A stretch of 33,750 nucleotides of DNA from a virus, in the IMG/VR virus record IMGVR_UViG_3300020021_000032, positions 1-33,750 of that record; one strand, 5' to 3'. The notes under the pieces were generated by a model that was not told the origin of the DNA, made no database searches, and saw only the letters and a program-made list of their open reading frames with translations. Positions within the stretch are counted from its first letter, which is position 1. Each line of letters begins with the position of its first letter. Positions 21,481 through 28,724 of the stretch are shown piece by piece. Position numbers and translations under genes: made by a program.

Positions 21481-22287
21481 GTGATTGAGATTAAGAACCG
21501 GTACACAGGCGCCGTCGTAATGACTGTAGATTGCGCCGACCTCAGCGGCGCCGACCTCAGCGGCGCCGACCTCAGCGGCGCCAACCTCAGGCACGCCTAC
21601 CTCAGCGGCGCCGACCTCAGCGGCGCCGACCTCAGCGGCGCCGACCTCAGCGGCGCCGACCTCAGCGGCGCCTACCTCAGCGGCGCCGACCTCAGCGGCG
21701 CCGACCTCAGCGGCGCCGACCTCAGCGGCGCCTACCTCAGCGGCGCCGACCTCAGCGGCGCCAACCTCAGGCACGCCTACCTCAGCGGCGCCGACCTCAG
21801 CGGCGCCAACCTCAGGCACGCCTACCTCAGCGGCGCCTACCTCAGCGGCGCCGACCTCAGCGGCGCCGACCTCAGCGGCGCCGACCTCAGCGGCGCCGAC
21901 CTCAGCGGCGCCGACCTCAGCGGCGCCTACCTCAGCGGCGCCAACCTCAGGCGCGCCTTGAATGCAGAGTTAGCTATCGCCATGACAGTTATCGTCCCGC
22001 AAGGTGCTCTCATCGTTTGGAAGAAAGCGCGCGGCGGAGTCATTGTGAAGCTTCGCATCCCCGAAACTGCGCGACGCTCTAGTGCCACTGGCCGCAAGTG
22101 TCGCGCAGAGTTTGCAGAGGTACTTGAGCTTTCAGAAGGCACGGAAACCATGTCGCAGCATATGTTAGGGTTCATATACCGCGTCGGAGAAACCGTGCGT
22201 TGCGACGCCTGGTGCGAAGATCGCTGGCAGGAATGTGCTGGCGGTATCCATTTTTACTTAACACGTGAAGAGGCTGAGGCACACTAA
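21481..22287 (+). CDS. Pentapeptide-repeat protein with DUF5758-like C-terminus
   Basis: 268 residues from a GTG preceded by AAAGGAGACAAC. Residues about 20-160 are 28 successive A(D/N/Y)LxG-type pentapeptides ([15 protein letters not shown]), which fold into a right-handed quadrilateral helix that can mimic DNA. The last 100 residues ([74 protein letters not shown]) match a domain I know as DUF5758, common after pentapeptides in phages. A role as gyrase or nuclease decoy is possible but not shown. It overlaps the next gene by one base (TAATG). Confidence 0.88.
   Translation: MIEIKNRYTGAVVMTVDCADLSGADLSGADLSGANLRHAYLSGADLSGADLSGADLSGADLSGAYLSGADLSGADLSGADLSGAYLSGADLSGANLRHAYLSGADLSGANLRHAYLSGAYLSGADLSGADLSGADLSGADLSGADLSGAYLSGANLRRALNAELAIAMTVIVPQGALIVWKKARGGVIVKLRIPETARRSSATGRKCRAEFAEVLELSEGTETMSQHMLGFIYRVGETVRCDAWCEDRWQECAGGIHFYLTREEAEAH
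21537..21956 (+). repeat. 28 tandem 15-base units (GACCTCAGCGGCGCC type)
   Basis: The pentapeptide region is built from nearly identical 15-base units; most copies are exact and variants change only one or a few bases (GAC to TAC or AAC, or AGCGGC to AGGCAC). Such identity is greater than needed for the protein and indicates recent expansion by slippage or recombination, so copy number may vary. Confidence 0.9.
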
Positions 22288-22679
22288 TGACTAAGCTCAT
22301 CATCTGCCAGCACTGTGGCCAGGAAACGCCGACGGACCCCGATGGCCGCGCGACTAACTGGCGTGTCCGTATTCGCCTATACGGGCCACAGAGCGCCACG
22401 GAGCCCGAAGCGGACACGGACCCAGACCTACCCCCCGACAAAGCCGGGACAGCCGTGGTGCATGGCCTGCCGGGCGTGGCTGAGTTCCTACGCGACGTAG
22501 CGACACCCGCTCATGCGCCTAGCCACCTATCGGGTCTTGAGCCGGACACGCTCAGGCATCGGCTTAAGTCCCTTCGGCCGACGCTTAGCCGTCGCGGCGG
22601 CAACGCAACGTGGCGCGTACCGTATCAGGTTGACTTTAAGGACTGGATGGCGCGCGTCGATGTGGAGAAAGTGACATAA
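22287..22679 (+). CDS. Small zinc-ribbon-like early protein (frame possibly disturbed)
   Basis: 130 residues. The N-terminus has CQHCGQETPTDPDGRATNWR. The C-terminal half (LEPDTLRHRLKSLRPTLSRR, then WRVPYQVDFKDWM) looks like a helical DNA-binding segment. Only one CxxC pair is present in this frame. The +1 frame after a run of six C at 22432-22437 reads KPGQPWCMACRAWLSSYAT and stops, which would complete a CxxC...CxxC zinc ribbon of about 70 residues. One base in the C-run could therefore separate two genes. No named family. Confidence 0.6.
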   Translation: MTKLIICQHCGQETPTDPDGRATNWRVRIRLYGPQSATEPEADTDPDLPPDKAGTAVVHGLPGVAEFLRDVATPAHAPSHLSGLEPDTLRHRLKSLRPTLSRRGGNATWRVPYQVDFKDWMARVDVEKVT

Positions 22680-22704
22680 TTGAGTTCCAACAGGAGACAA
22701 CTAA

Positions 22705-23013
22705 ATGAGAATCACCGCTAAAATTCTACACGCCAAACACGCCTGCGCCGATCAGGTCAAGCTTTTCCAAGAGCGATTCCCTGACGGCGTGGACGTGACA
22801 GAGGCTAACTGTATAGCTGTAGCCGACCTGTTTGACTGGTCATGGGCATCGGCTAGGCTCCTTAGCGTCCCTGCGTATGCTGAGTACGACCGCGTGTGCG
22901 CCCCTGCGTATGCTGAGTACGACCGCGTGTGCGCCCCTGCGTATGCTGCGTACGACCGCGTGTGCGCCCCTGCGCGGGCTGAGTACGACCGCGCGCGCCT
23001 CTGCGCGGGCTGA
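22705..23013 (+). CDS. 11-residue-repeat protein, interrupted frame
   Basis: 102 residues to the first stop. The N-terminal 55 residues are globular (MRITAKILHAKHACADQVKL, FQERFPDGVDVTEANCIAVA, DLFDWSWASARLL). Then an 11-residue unit PAYAEYDRVCA repeats, a helix-forming repeat known in several phage proteins. Two bases appear to be missing from a CG run at 22990-22999, which shifts the frame and gives a stop after ARLCAG. The remaining repeats follow in the other frame. GGAGACAAC lies four bases before the ATG region. Function unknown; a coiled or helical rod is likely. Confidence 0.62.
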   Translation: MRITAKILHAKHACADQVKLFQERFPDGVDVTEANCIAVADLFDWSWASARLLSVPAYAEYDRVCAPAYAEYDRVCAPAYAAYDRVCAPARAEYDRARLCAG

Positions 23014-23065
23014 GTTCGACCGCGTGCGCGCCCCTGCGTATGCTGAGTTCGACCGCGTGTGCGCC
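22870..23065 (+). repeat. Six tandem 33-base units coding PAYAEYDRVCA
   Basis: Units begin at 22870, 22903, 22936, 22969, 23000 and 23033. All are 33 bases except the fourth, which is 31 because of two bases missing in a CG dinucleotide tract. Units are 80-100 % alike, showing tandem duplication. Confidence 0.85.
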
Positions 23066-23104
23066 TCTGCATTTGGCCGATTGGCTTCTAAGGAGACAAA
23101 CTAA
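23000..23104 (+). pseudogene. C-terminal fragment of the 11-residue-repeat protein
   Basis: Continuing the repeat in the frame shifted by two bases gives SARAEFDRVRAPAYAEFDRV, then CASAFGRLASKETN and TAA. The two remaining repeat units keep perfect periodicity in this frame, so the full protein would have about 133 residues. The stop overlaps the next ATG (TAATG), as expected for a real gene end. Confidence 0.6.
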
Positions 23105-23280
23105 TGACGCTTCCTCTGAATCACTCTACTGAGCGTTCGCGCCTTGCCGCGCAACAGCTGTTCGCCGATGTCGTCGCGAAGCTCCAAGCGGCCAGCCCAG
23201 GTGCTAGTCCGGAGCTTGTACGGTGCGCCGCTATGGCAGACTTGCAAGCGCGTCACACGGAGCCGGAGCGCCATGGGTGA
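23104..23280 (+). CDS. 58-residue helical hypothetical protein
   Basis: MTLPLNHSTERSRLAAQQLF, ADVVAKLQAASPGASPELVR, CAAMADLQARHTEPERHG. It starts in a TAATG overlap with the repeat protein and has GGAGACAAAC just upstream. Mostly helical. No family recognised. Confidence 0.58.
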   Translation: MTLPLNHSTERSRLAAQQLFADVVAKLQAASPGASPELVRCAAMADLQARHTEPERHG

Positions 23281-23365
23281 CCTGTCTGCCGCTGCTGGTA
23301 TCTGCACCGCAACCTGGATAGGCACCATCATGTGGGTGCTTATCCTCGCCGCGCTGTTGAGTTGA
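23273..23365 (+). CDS. 30-residue single-span membrane peptide
   Basis: MGDLSAAAGICTATWIGTIM, then WVLILAALLS. Nearly all of the last 22 residues form a hydrophobic helix. It overlaps the previous gene by eight bases and lacks its own good ribosome site, so it would rely on coupling. Small membrane peptides occur in early regions of phages, but the function is unknown and the ORF could be spurious. Confidence 0.42.
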   Translation: MGDLSAAAGICTATWIGTIMWVLILAALLS

Positions 23366-23424
23366 CAAAGCGGGACCGCGCTGCTTAGGGTGCCGCCCGC
23401 AAGTGAGCTTGCCTTGGAGACACC

Positions 23425-25575
23425 TTGCTACACCCGCAGGCTATTGCCTATCTTGAGCAACGCGGTATCACGCCAGACGACGCAGCCCGCGCTGGGTTGT
23501 TCTCTGTAGACGACGCGAGCACGATCTACCCTGAGTTCAAGCCGGCGCTCGCGCTTGTGTGGCCGTATTTCCAACCTGGAGGCGACATTGCCGATTTCAC
23601 GCGCGAGGGCTTACGGCTTCCCTTCTGTCGGGTCCGCTATCTGGCGAATGCGCCTAGTACGCCGGCTGGATTTACAGGCCAGAGCAAAGCACAGCGCTTC
23701 ACGCAACCGCGTCAAAGCGGGACCAAAGTTTATTTCCCGCCCCTCGTGGACTGGCCGCGCATACTGGCGGACCCCTCAGAACCCTGCATTTGCACCGAAG
23801 GCGAAGCTAAATCGCTTGCTGCCGCAGCTGCCGGGTTCCCTGTCATGGCGCTTGGCGGCGTGTTCAATTTCATGGCTGGCCAAGGCTTGCTACCTGAACT
23901 ACTGCAAGTCGCAACGCAGAACCGCGACATATACATCTGCTTCGATTCGGATGCAGCGAGCAATCCGAACATACTTGCGGCTGAGGCTAGACTTGTGGAT
24001 GAGTTGCAGGTTAAACGCGGGGCGAAATGCTTTCTTGTTCGCCTCCCATCAAGCGGCGAAGGAAAAGTTGGGCTTGATGACTTTATCAAGCAACATGGGC
24101 CCGCTGCCTTCATGGCACTATTGCAAGCTGCACCAAGCCTCGGAGCACTTGACGCCAAGGTGGTTGCGCTCAACCAATCGGTTGCATGGATCAGCCGCGA
24201 GAACATGGTCTACGATTTGAAGACGCGACTCTTTATCCCCAAGGACTCTTTCGTGAACGGAGAACACTATGGCGCACTCAAGCATATTGGTGTTGGAGCA
24301 GGCCAACGAGGTGCACCGAAGGATATCAGCGTTGCTGCAACGTGGCTTAAGCATCCACATGCTAAACGATTCTCCGAGGTTTTATTCAGACCTAACGAAG
24401 GTCCTACTGTTACTGGAGATCACGGAAGACCAGCTCTTAACTTGTGGAGCGGCTGGCAAGCACAACAAGGCGATGTAACGCCGTTTCTGGAATTCAGCGA
24501 GTTCCTGTTCCGCAACCTATCGCCAGAGCTGCGTGAGCTTCCGCTGCGCCTCATCGCATACAAGGCGCAGAATCCGCAAGAGAAGGTCCCGCTCGCGCTT
24601 GTGCTGCTGGGCGAACAAGGCTGCGGTAAATCGCTGTGGTCCGAGTGTGTGGTGGAGGCGTTCGCACCCTATGGGACCGTGCTCACCTCGCGGTCCTTCT
24701 ACAGCGAGTTCCAAGGCTGGCTTGAGACGAGTCTCATGGCAGCCATCGTAGAGGCTAAGCGCGACGATTTGCTGCAAGGCGCAGACACGCTGAAGGCACT
24801 CATTTCCGATCTGGAGCGCCCGATGAATGAGAAATACCGCCCGGCGCGTGTGATAAAGTCCTACACCATGTACATTCTCACGAGTAATGAGAAAGCTGCT
24901 GGCGCGTTCTCGCACGACGATCGGCGCATGATCGTGGTGGATTGTCCAAAGGCACGAGACCAAGCGTTCTACGACCGCGTGAGCCGGTGGAAGAAGGCCG
25001 GCGGGCCGCGCGCGCTGATAGACTGGTTATTGACGGTGGACCTGCAAGGCTGGAGGCCGCCCCAGAGCGCCCCCATGACGGCTGAGAAGGACATGGCTAG
25101 GCAGGAGGCCCTGACTGTTTCGCAGCGGCTGGCAGAGGAAATGCGCGACGCTGTGGATCAGAACGCCGTAGTGGGCTGGCTAGGGCGCGCAACCGCGTGG
25201 GCCGACGCTGCGATTAATCGCAACGACTCCAAGCTAGTGGCTGTGGCGCAAGCGACGCTCGCGAGCGTGGCGACGTTTCCAATACGGCCTTGGTACACGC
25301 CGGAGGAGCTGCTTGCGCTGTTCCCCTACGTCTGCGAATCGCTGTTTAGCAGCAAATGGGATCGCTCTATGCCGGCGGGGCAGATATCGCGCGAGTTGCG
25401 GTCATGCGGCGTGCCATATTTGAAGAACAAGGACAATCCGAAGGGGTTTGTCTTTAAGGGAATCTTAAGGCAGTTTCTAGTTGTCTATGGCTTCGAGGAG
25501 TGGCGCGAGCCTATAACGCAGGCAGAATTTGACCAGCGGATGACTGCGTGGCCCGTGTATGGGAGACGGAAATGA
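23425..25575 (+). CDS. Primase-helicase (Toprim-like plus superfamily 3-type ATPase)
   Basis: 716 residues from a TTG preceded by GGAGACACC, a match to the early ribosome motif. The N-terminal part has a Toprim-like core: TEGEAKSLAAAAAGFPVMAL (Glu125), then YICFDSDAAS (Asp174, Asp176) and VGLDDFIKQHG. The ATPase part has Walker A GEQGCGKS (396-403), a Walker B region AAIVEAKRDD (Glu443) and sensor ILTSNE (near 488), the layout of VirE/DUF5906-type phage helicases. It should unwind and possibly prime DNA at the origin. The N-terminal zinc finger of classic primases is absent, so priming is less certain than helicase activity. Confidence 0.88.
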   Translation: MLHPQAIAYLEQRGITPDDAARAGLFSVDDASTIYPEFKPALALVWPYFQPGGDIADFTREGLRLPFCRVRYLANAPSTPAGFTGQSKAQRFTQPRQSGTKVYFPPLVDWPRILADPSEPCICTEGEAKSLAAAAAGFPVMALGGVFNFMAGQGLLPELLQVATQNRDIYICFDSDAASNPNILAAEARLVDELQVKRGAKCFLVRLPSSGEGKVGLDDFIKQHGPAAFMALLQAAPSLGALDAKVVALNQSVAWISRENMVYDLKTRLFIPKDSFVNGEHYGALKHIGVGAGQRGAPKDISVAATWLKHPHAKRFSEVLFRPNEGPTVTGDHGRPALNLWSGWQAQQGDVTPFLEFSEFLFRNLSPELRELPLRLIAYKAQNPQEKVPLALVLLGEQGCGKSLWSECVVEAFAPYGTVLTSRSFYSEFQGWLETSLMAAIVEAKRDDLLQGADTLKALISDLERPMNEKYRPARVIKSYTMYILTSNEKAAGAFSHDDRRMIVVDCPKARDQAFYDRVSRWKKAGGPRALIDWLLTVDLQGWRPPQSAPMTAEKDMARQEALTVSQRLAEEMRDAVDQNAVVGWLGRATAWADAAINRNDSKLVAVAQATLASVATFPIRPWYTPEELLALFPYVCESLFSSKWDRSMPAGQISRELRSCGVPYLKNKDNPKGFVFKGILRQFLVVYGFEEWREPITQAEFDQRMTAWPVYGRRK

Positions 25576-25886
25576 GACTGACCACAGAGCGCGCGCTGCA
25601 AGTGTTGGGCTTGCTCCCGGCTGAGGCGCTGAGCGCGCGCAGTATCCGCGCTGCGTTTGCGCGGCGCAGTAAAGAAATGCACCCCGACACGGCGATGCAA
25701 ATTGGCGGCGGTGAAGCAGCGTGGCGCGTACCGTTCGATGATCTTAAAGCTGCAAGAGATTATTTACTATCAGAAGCGAAAGCCGCTGACTGCGCTTGCA
25801 AAGCTTGTGGTGGTCGTGGGAAGATGCGTGCGAGCTTGGGGTGGCGCCAATGCGGCGCTTGTGCTGGAACTGGAGACAAACGATGA
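25572..25886 (+). CDS. J-domain protein with partial DnaJ-type zinc finger
   Basis: 104 residues from ATG 25572, overlapping the primase-helicase stop (ATGA), with GGGAG six bases upstream. Residues 1-70 look like a J domain: helix LTTERALQVLGLL, helix SIRAAFARRSKEM, the signature HPD at 37-39, and a final helix DDLKAARDYLL. Residues 74-100 hold C-x-CKACGGRGK and CGACAGTGD, two CxxCxGxG units as in the DnaJ zinc finger, which normally has four. It may recruit host DnaK to remodel replication complexes, similar to host DnaJ in lambda replication. Confidence 0.8.
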   Translation: MRLTTERALQVLGLLPAEALSARSIRAAFARRSKEMHPDTAMQIGGGEAAWRVPFDDLKAARDYLLSEAKAADCACKACGGRGKMRASLGWRQCGACAGTGDKR

Positions 25887-26041
25887 CTACTAAATACAAG
25901 ACAGCACTAGAAGCAGCTATATACGCGCTGCGAAATATTCGTGACGCTGAAGATAATGGAAATAAGCAAGACGCGAGCGATTTACTATATTATCTTGAGC
26001 GTGCTGGGTTTGAAATCACGTTGAAAGAGCACGCCAAATGA
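25883..26041 (+). CDS. 52-residue helical hypothetical protein
   Basis: MTTKYKTALEAAIYALRNIR, DAEDNGNKQDASDLLYYLER, AGFEITLKEHAK. It begins in an ATGA overlap and has GGAGACAAAC three bases before the ATG. The two helices and acidic loop are amphipathic. The stop overlaps the next ATG. No family recognised. Confidence 0.65.
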   Translation: MTTKYKTALEAAIYALRNIRDAEDNGNKQDASDLLYYLERAGFEITLKEHAK

Positions 26042-26436
26042 GCAACCTCGCTGTTGGCGCCCCGATGCCGCCTAGCGTCGGGTTATGCGCGGACGAATAC
26101 CACCGTGTTCGCGAGCTGCGTCTGGCGATGCAGAAAGAGGTGGAGGCTGTCAAGGCGCGCGAGGATGAGATTGAGACACACATTATCAACAATCTCTCCG
26201 CAGGGTCTGACACTGGCGCCGCTGGGCTGCTGTACCGCGCTCAGATCAAGCCGAAGACAGTCCCCAAGCTCAGCGATTGGGCGGAATTTACGTTCTACAT
26301 CTGGCAAACTAAGAGGTTTGACCTGATTCAGAAGCGCGTATCTGACACAGCGGTCAAGGAAATGTGGGAAGCGGGCGAGACCATTCCCGGCGTTGACAAG
26401 TTGAACATGAAGGCAGTGAGCATTACCAAGATATGA
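26038..26436 (+). CDS. Conserved phage hypothetical protein (replication block)
   Basis: 132 residues. A long helix (EYHRVRELRLAMQKEVEAVK, AREDEIETHIINNL) is followed by a compact alpha/beta part (GLLYRAQIKPKTVPKLSDWA, EFTFYIWQTKRFDLIQKRVS, DTAVKEMWEAGETIPGVDKL). I recall this WxxF...FDLLQKRxSDTAVxExWE...IPGV pattern from uncharacterised phage proteins beside replication genes. ATGA overlaps on both sides indicate coupled expression with the ssDNA-binding-like gene downstream. Confidence 0.72.
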   Translation: MSNLAVGAPMPPSVGLCADEYHRVRELRLAMQKEVEAVKAREDEIETHIINNLSAGSDTGAAGLLYRAQIKPKTVPKLSDWAEFTFYIWQTKRFDLIQKRVSDTAVKEMWEAGETIPGVDKLNMKAVSITKI

Positions 26437-26651
26437 GTATGACCGCTAAGCAAGCAGCTCTCGCAGAGCAAGTTGAATGGTTTCAGCGCATGTATGAGCC
26501 GCGCAATTCCCACGACGCTCGTGATTTTGTGCGCTCTCTTCATCAGCTTGTCTACATGGCGCAGGAGGTTGGCGCGGGGCCTTTCGTGAAAGAGCTAGAG
26601 CTGCGCCGAGAAACAGACATGTTAGCAATAAAAATAGGAGCCCTAAAATGA
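26433..26651 (+). CDS. 72-residue helical hypothetical protein
   Basis: MSMTAKQAALAEQVEWFQRM, YEPRNSHDARDFVRSLHQLV, YMAQEVGAGPFVKELELRRE. It is all-helical with an ATGA overlap at both ends, in the same coupled series. No family recognised. Confidence 0.65.
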   Translation: MSMTAKQAALAEQVEWFQRMYEPRNSHDARDFVRSLHQLVYMAQEVGAGPFVKELELRRETDMLAIKIGALK

Positions 26652-27469
26652 ACAAGGAAATTGTCAGTTACGACGCGGAGTACGCCAAGCGCGCGCAGCG
26701 CTTCGTAGAGCAGGAGCGGCTGACTACCGGCGCGTTCCTCTCCATAAAAGGCGGTACCATGATGCTGGGCGAGGAGACCATGCCCGGCAATCAGGTCTGT
26801 GTGATCGTGCTGGACGCCGTGGCTGAGAACACCTACTACGGCAGTGAGTACACAGAAGGCGCGCCGCTGCCGCCGACATGCTATGCCTACGGGCGTGGCG
26901 CAGAGGAAATCGACACTCTGGGGCCGCACACGTCTATGCAGGTTGACTTGAGCTATTTCCAGCCGCAGAACGCCACTTGCAGGGGCTGCCCCAAGAACGA
27001 ATACGGAAGCGCCGACAAGGGCAAGGGCAAGGCGTGTCAGAACCGCCGCCGCCTCGCGATGATCCCGGCCGGGTTCTTCAAACCTAAGGGCCGCGGCTCG
27101 CGGGATTTCGACTTGGAGCTGTTCACAGAGCCGCAGGCTTTCGCGAGCGCCGATATCGTGCTCCACAAGCTGCCGGTCATGAGCGTCAAGAACTGGTCGC
27201 GCTACGCCACGACGCTCTCAGCGCCGCCAACCAAGCGTCCGCCGGACGGCGTTATCACCCGTATGTGGGTAGAGCCTGACCCTAAGTCGCAGTACATGGT
27301 TCATTTCGAGATGGTAGACATGGTGCCGCCGGAGCTATTCGAGATAATTGAGCGGCGGCGAATTGAGGCGGAATCAGCCATCATGCGCGGCTACATGGCG
27401 CCGGACCCGGATAAGCAGAAGCCTTCGCCGTCAGCGGTGCAGGGCAGTATGCGGGGGTTCAGGCGCTAA
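26648..27469 (+). CDS. Phage DNA-binding protein, candidate single-stranded DNA-binding protein
   Basis: 273 residues. The N-terminal part (LTTGAFLSIKGGTMMLGEET, MPGNQVCVIVLDAVAENTYY) is beta-rich. A cysteine cluster follows (CRGCPKNEYGSADKGKGKAC), then a second beta region (DFDLELFTEPQAFASADIVL, SQYMVHFEMVDMVPPELFEI) and a disordered Pro/Ser C-terminus ending MRGFRR. It is conserved in my memory beside phage polymerase and exonuclease genes, where an ssDNA-binding protein is expected, and no other candidate is present. The C-terminus is basic rather than acidic as in typical SSBs, so the function stays inferred. Confidence 0.7.
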   Translation: MNKEIVSYDAEYAKRAQRFVEQERLTTGAFLSIKGGTMMLGEETMPGNQVCVIVLDAVAENTYYGSEYTEGAPLPPTCYAYGRGAEEIDTLGPHTSMQVDLSYFQPQNATCRGCPKNEYGSADKGKGKACQNRRRLAMIPAGFFKPKGRGSRDFDLELFTEPQAFASADIVLHKLPVMSVKNWSRYATTLSAPPTKRPPDGVITRMWVEPDPKSQYMVHFEMVDMVPPELFEIIERRRIEAESAIMRGYMAPDPDKQKPSPSAVQGSMRGFRR

Positions 27470-27643
27470 CAGTTATTAGAGTGGGACAGAGGGAAGCGCG
27501 GTGATAAAGCGCCAAACCCTCTCGGTCTAGGGCCTTGAGACGTTCCCACAACGGGCTTGGCCTTGAAGCGGTAGCCGACAATATGCGTCAGAGCCGGGAC
27601 GACATCAGACCGCGCCGGTACCTTTTACAGGAGACAAACGTTG
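27470..27643 (+). other. Gene-free leader with a two-tier hairpin
   Basis: This 174-base gap in an otherwise packed operon contains a hairpin: AGAGGG (27488-27493) pairs with CCCTCT (27517-27522), and inside it GCGC pairs with GCGC. Two copies of GGCCTTGA follow (near 27529 and 27560). No T-run, so a terminator is unlikely. A 27-codon frame from an ATG at 27582 has no ribosome site. It may hold an internal promoter or RNA control element. Confidence 0.4.
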
Positions 27644-27871
27644 ATGTGCAATATCCCAGATGGTGACTTTAAGCTGACACCGAAGCACGCAGCTATTCAG
27701 ATCGCGAGGATCATTCACAGCACGACAGGATTCGCCATGACAGGCGAAGATGTAGACAAAATGCTGTCGGCCGAATGGCGCGCGCTCACCTATTGGGCTC
27801 ACAGATGGCACGAAGCACCTCGCGCAGCTCCTCTCGTTTCTGTTTTGGTGGACTACGCGGTATCCGGCTAG
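27644..27871 (+). CDS. Hypothetical 75-residue early protein
   Basis: MCNIPDGDFKLTPKHAAIQI, ARIIHSTTGFAMTGEDVDKM, LSAEWRALTYWAHRWHEAPR. A TTG three bases earlier is in frame, but the ATG fits the GGAGACAAAC site equally well. It is helical with several aromatic and histidine residues. No family recognised. It is followed closely by the exonuclease gene. Confidence 0.62.
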   Translation: MCNIPDGDFKLTPKHAAIQIARIIHSTTGFAMTGEDVDKMLSAEWRALTYWAHRWHEAPRAAPLVSVLVDYAVSG

Positions 27872-27880
27872 GAGACAACA

Positions 27881-28720
27881 ATGGACGTGATGCTTGACTT
27901 AGAGACGCTCGGTAAGCGCGCTGGCTGCGTGGTGCTGTCCATTGGCGCCGTGCCGTTCAGCGCAGAGACGGGCGATGTGCATAACACCGGCTTCTACGCC
28001 GATCTGCAACTCACCTCACAGCTGGACCAAGGGCTGGCGATAGACGAGTCCACGCTGCTGTGGTGGCTGGAGCAGGCTGACAAGCCGCGCTTGGCGCAGG
28101 CCAAGGCCGCGCGCCAGCACCCCGGCATCGTGTTGGACAATTTCCGAGACTGGTACCGCGCGATGAAGGGCGTCGCGATCTGGGCCAACGGTGCTACGTT
28201 CGACATGCCGATCTTGGAGGCGCTCTATAAGGCCTACGGTATGGATGTACCATGGAAATACATCGCCGCGCGCGACGTGCGCACGCTTTTTGCATTGTCT
28301 GGCAACAAGCTTGGCGATTTTGGCACAGTCAACAGCGCCAAGCATGATGCGCTCGGAGACGCGCTCTTCCAAGCGCGTGAGGTTTGCAAGTGCATTCAAG
28401 CTCTCAAGAAGGTAGTGGGCTATGGAAAACAACGAATTGCAGAAATCGCTTCGGCCGACGCTAGACTGGCGGCAGAACGCGAAGATCATACTAACCGAGA
28501 TTTCTCAAGCAAAGTCCGCGACTTTGAAACTCTCCTCCGGCGAGACCCTGATGAAGCGCCAGCTCAAGCGCGCGATATCCCGCGAAATGGGCAAGTTGAT
28601 GCGGACGAAGGCGAAGCACGCCAAACGTTCATCCGCGAAATTGACGCGGAGCGTTCTGCGCCGGCGGAAGATCGAAGCAGCGCGGATCACGAGATTAGCC
28701 ACGGAGGGCACGGCGCATGA
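27881..28720 (+). CDS. DnaQ-like 3'-5' exonuclease (Rv2179c/DexA type)
   Basis: 279 residues with GGAGACAAC two bases before the ATG. The exonuclease fold covers residues 1-180: LDLETLG (Asp6, Glu8), SIGAVPF, STLLWWLEQ, WANGATFDMPIL (Asp108) and KHDALGDA (His155, Asp156, Asp160), the DEDDh set. It would degrade DNA or RNA 3' ends in replication or nucleotide recycling. Residues beyond about 185 are charged and low in complexity and overlap a 100-codon gene in another frame, so the true protein may end near 28420 if a stop has been lost. Its stop overlaps the next ATG. Confidence 0.85.
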   Translation: MDVMLDLETLGKRAGCVVLSIGAVPFSAETGDVHNTGFYADLQLTSQLDQGLAIDESTLLWWLEQADKPRLAQAKAARQHPGIVLDNFRDWYRAMKGVAIWANGATFDMPILEALYKAYGMDVPWKYIAARDVRTLFALSGNKLGDFGTVNSAKHDALGDALFQAREVCKCIQALKKVVGYGKQRIAEIASADARLAAEREDHTNRDFSSKVRDFETLLRRDPDEAPAQARDIPRNGQVDADEGEARQTFIREIDAERSAPAEDRSSADHEISHGGHGA

Positions 28721-28724
28721 GTAA
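28422..28724 (+). CDS. Basic 100-residue protein overlapping the exonuclease tail
   Basis: From ATG 28422 with AAGG nine to ten bases upstream: MENNELQKSLRPTLDWRQNA, KIILTEISQAKSATLKLSSG, ETLMKRQLKRAISREMGKLM and a Lys/Arg-rich end. Its third codon positions are clearly richer in G and C than those of the exonuclease frame over the same bases, which argues that this is the authentic frame here. It is basic and helical, likely nucleic-acid binding. An in-frame TAG lies seven bases before its ATG. No family recognised. Confidence 0.6.
   Translation: MENNELQKSLRPTLDWRQNAKIILTEISQAKSATLKLSSGETLMKRQLKRAISREMGKLMRTKAKHAKRSSAKLTRSVLRRRKIEAARITRLATEGTAHE

Noticed and set aside
21463-21957. Long open frames on the opposite strand and in another frame over the pentapeptide repeats (AEVGA and RRRPQ repeats)
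   Set aside because: They arise because the 15-base unit has no stop in several frames; only the DUF5758-joined frame has a ribosome site, correct start and a real C-terminal domain.
21537-23065. Tandem repeats as a possible CRISPR array
   Set aside because: The units are contiguous, in multiples of three and in frame with protein repeats; there are no unique spacers.
27470-27643. tRNA gene in the leader before 27644
   Set aside because: No cloverleaf, T-loop or anticodon arm could be folded; only a short two-tier hairpin is present.
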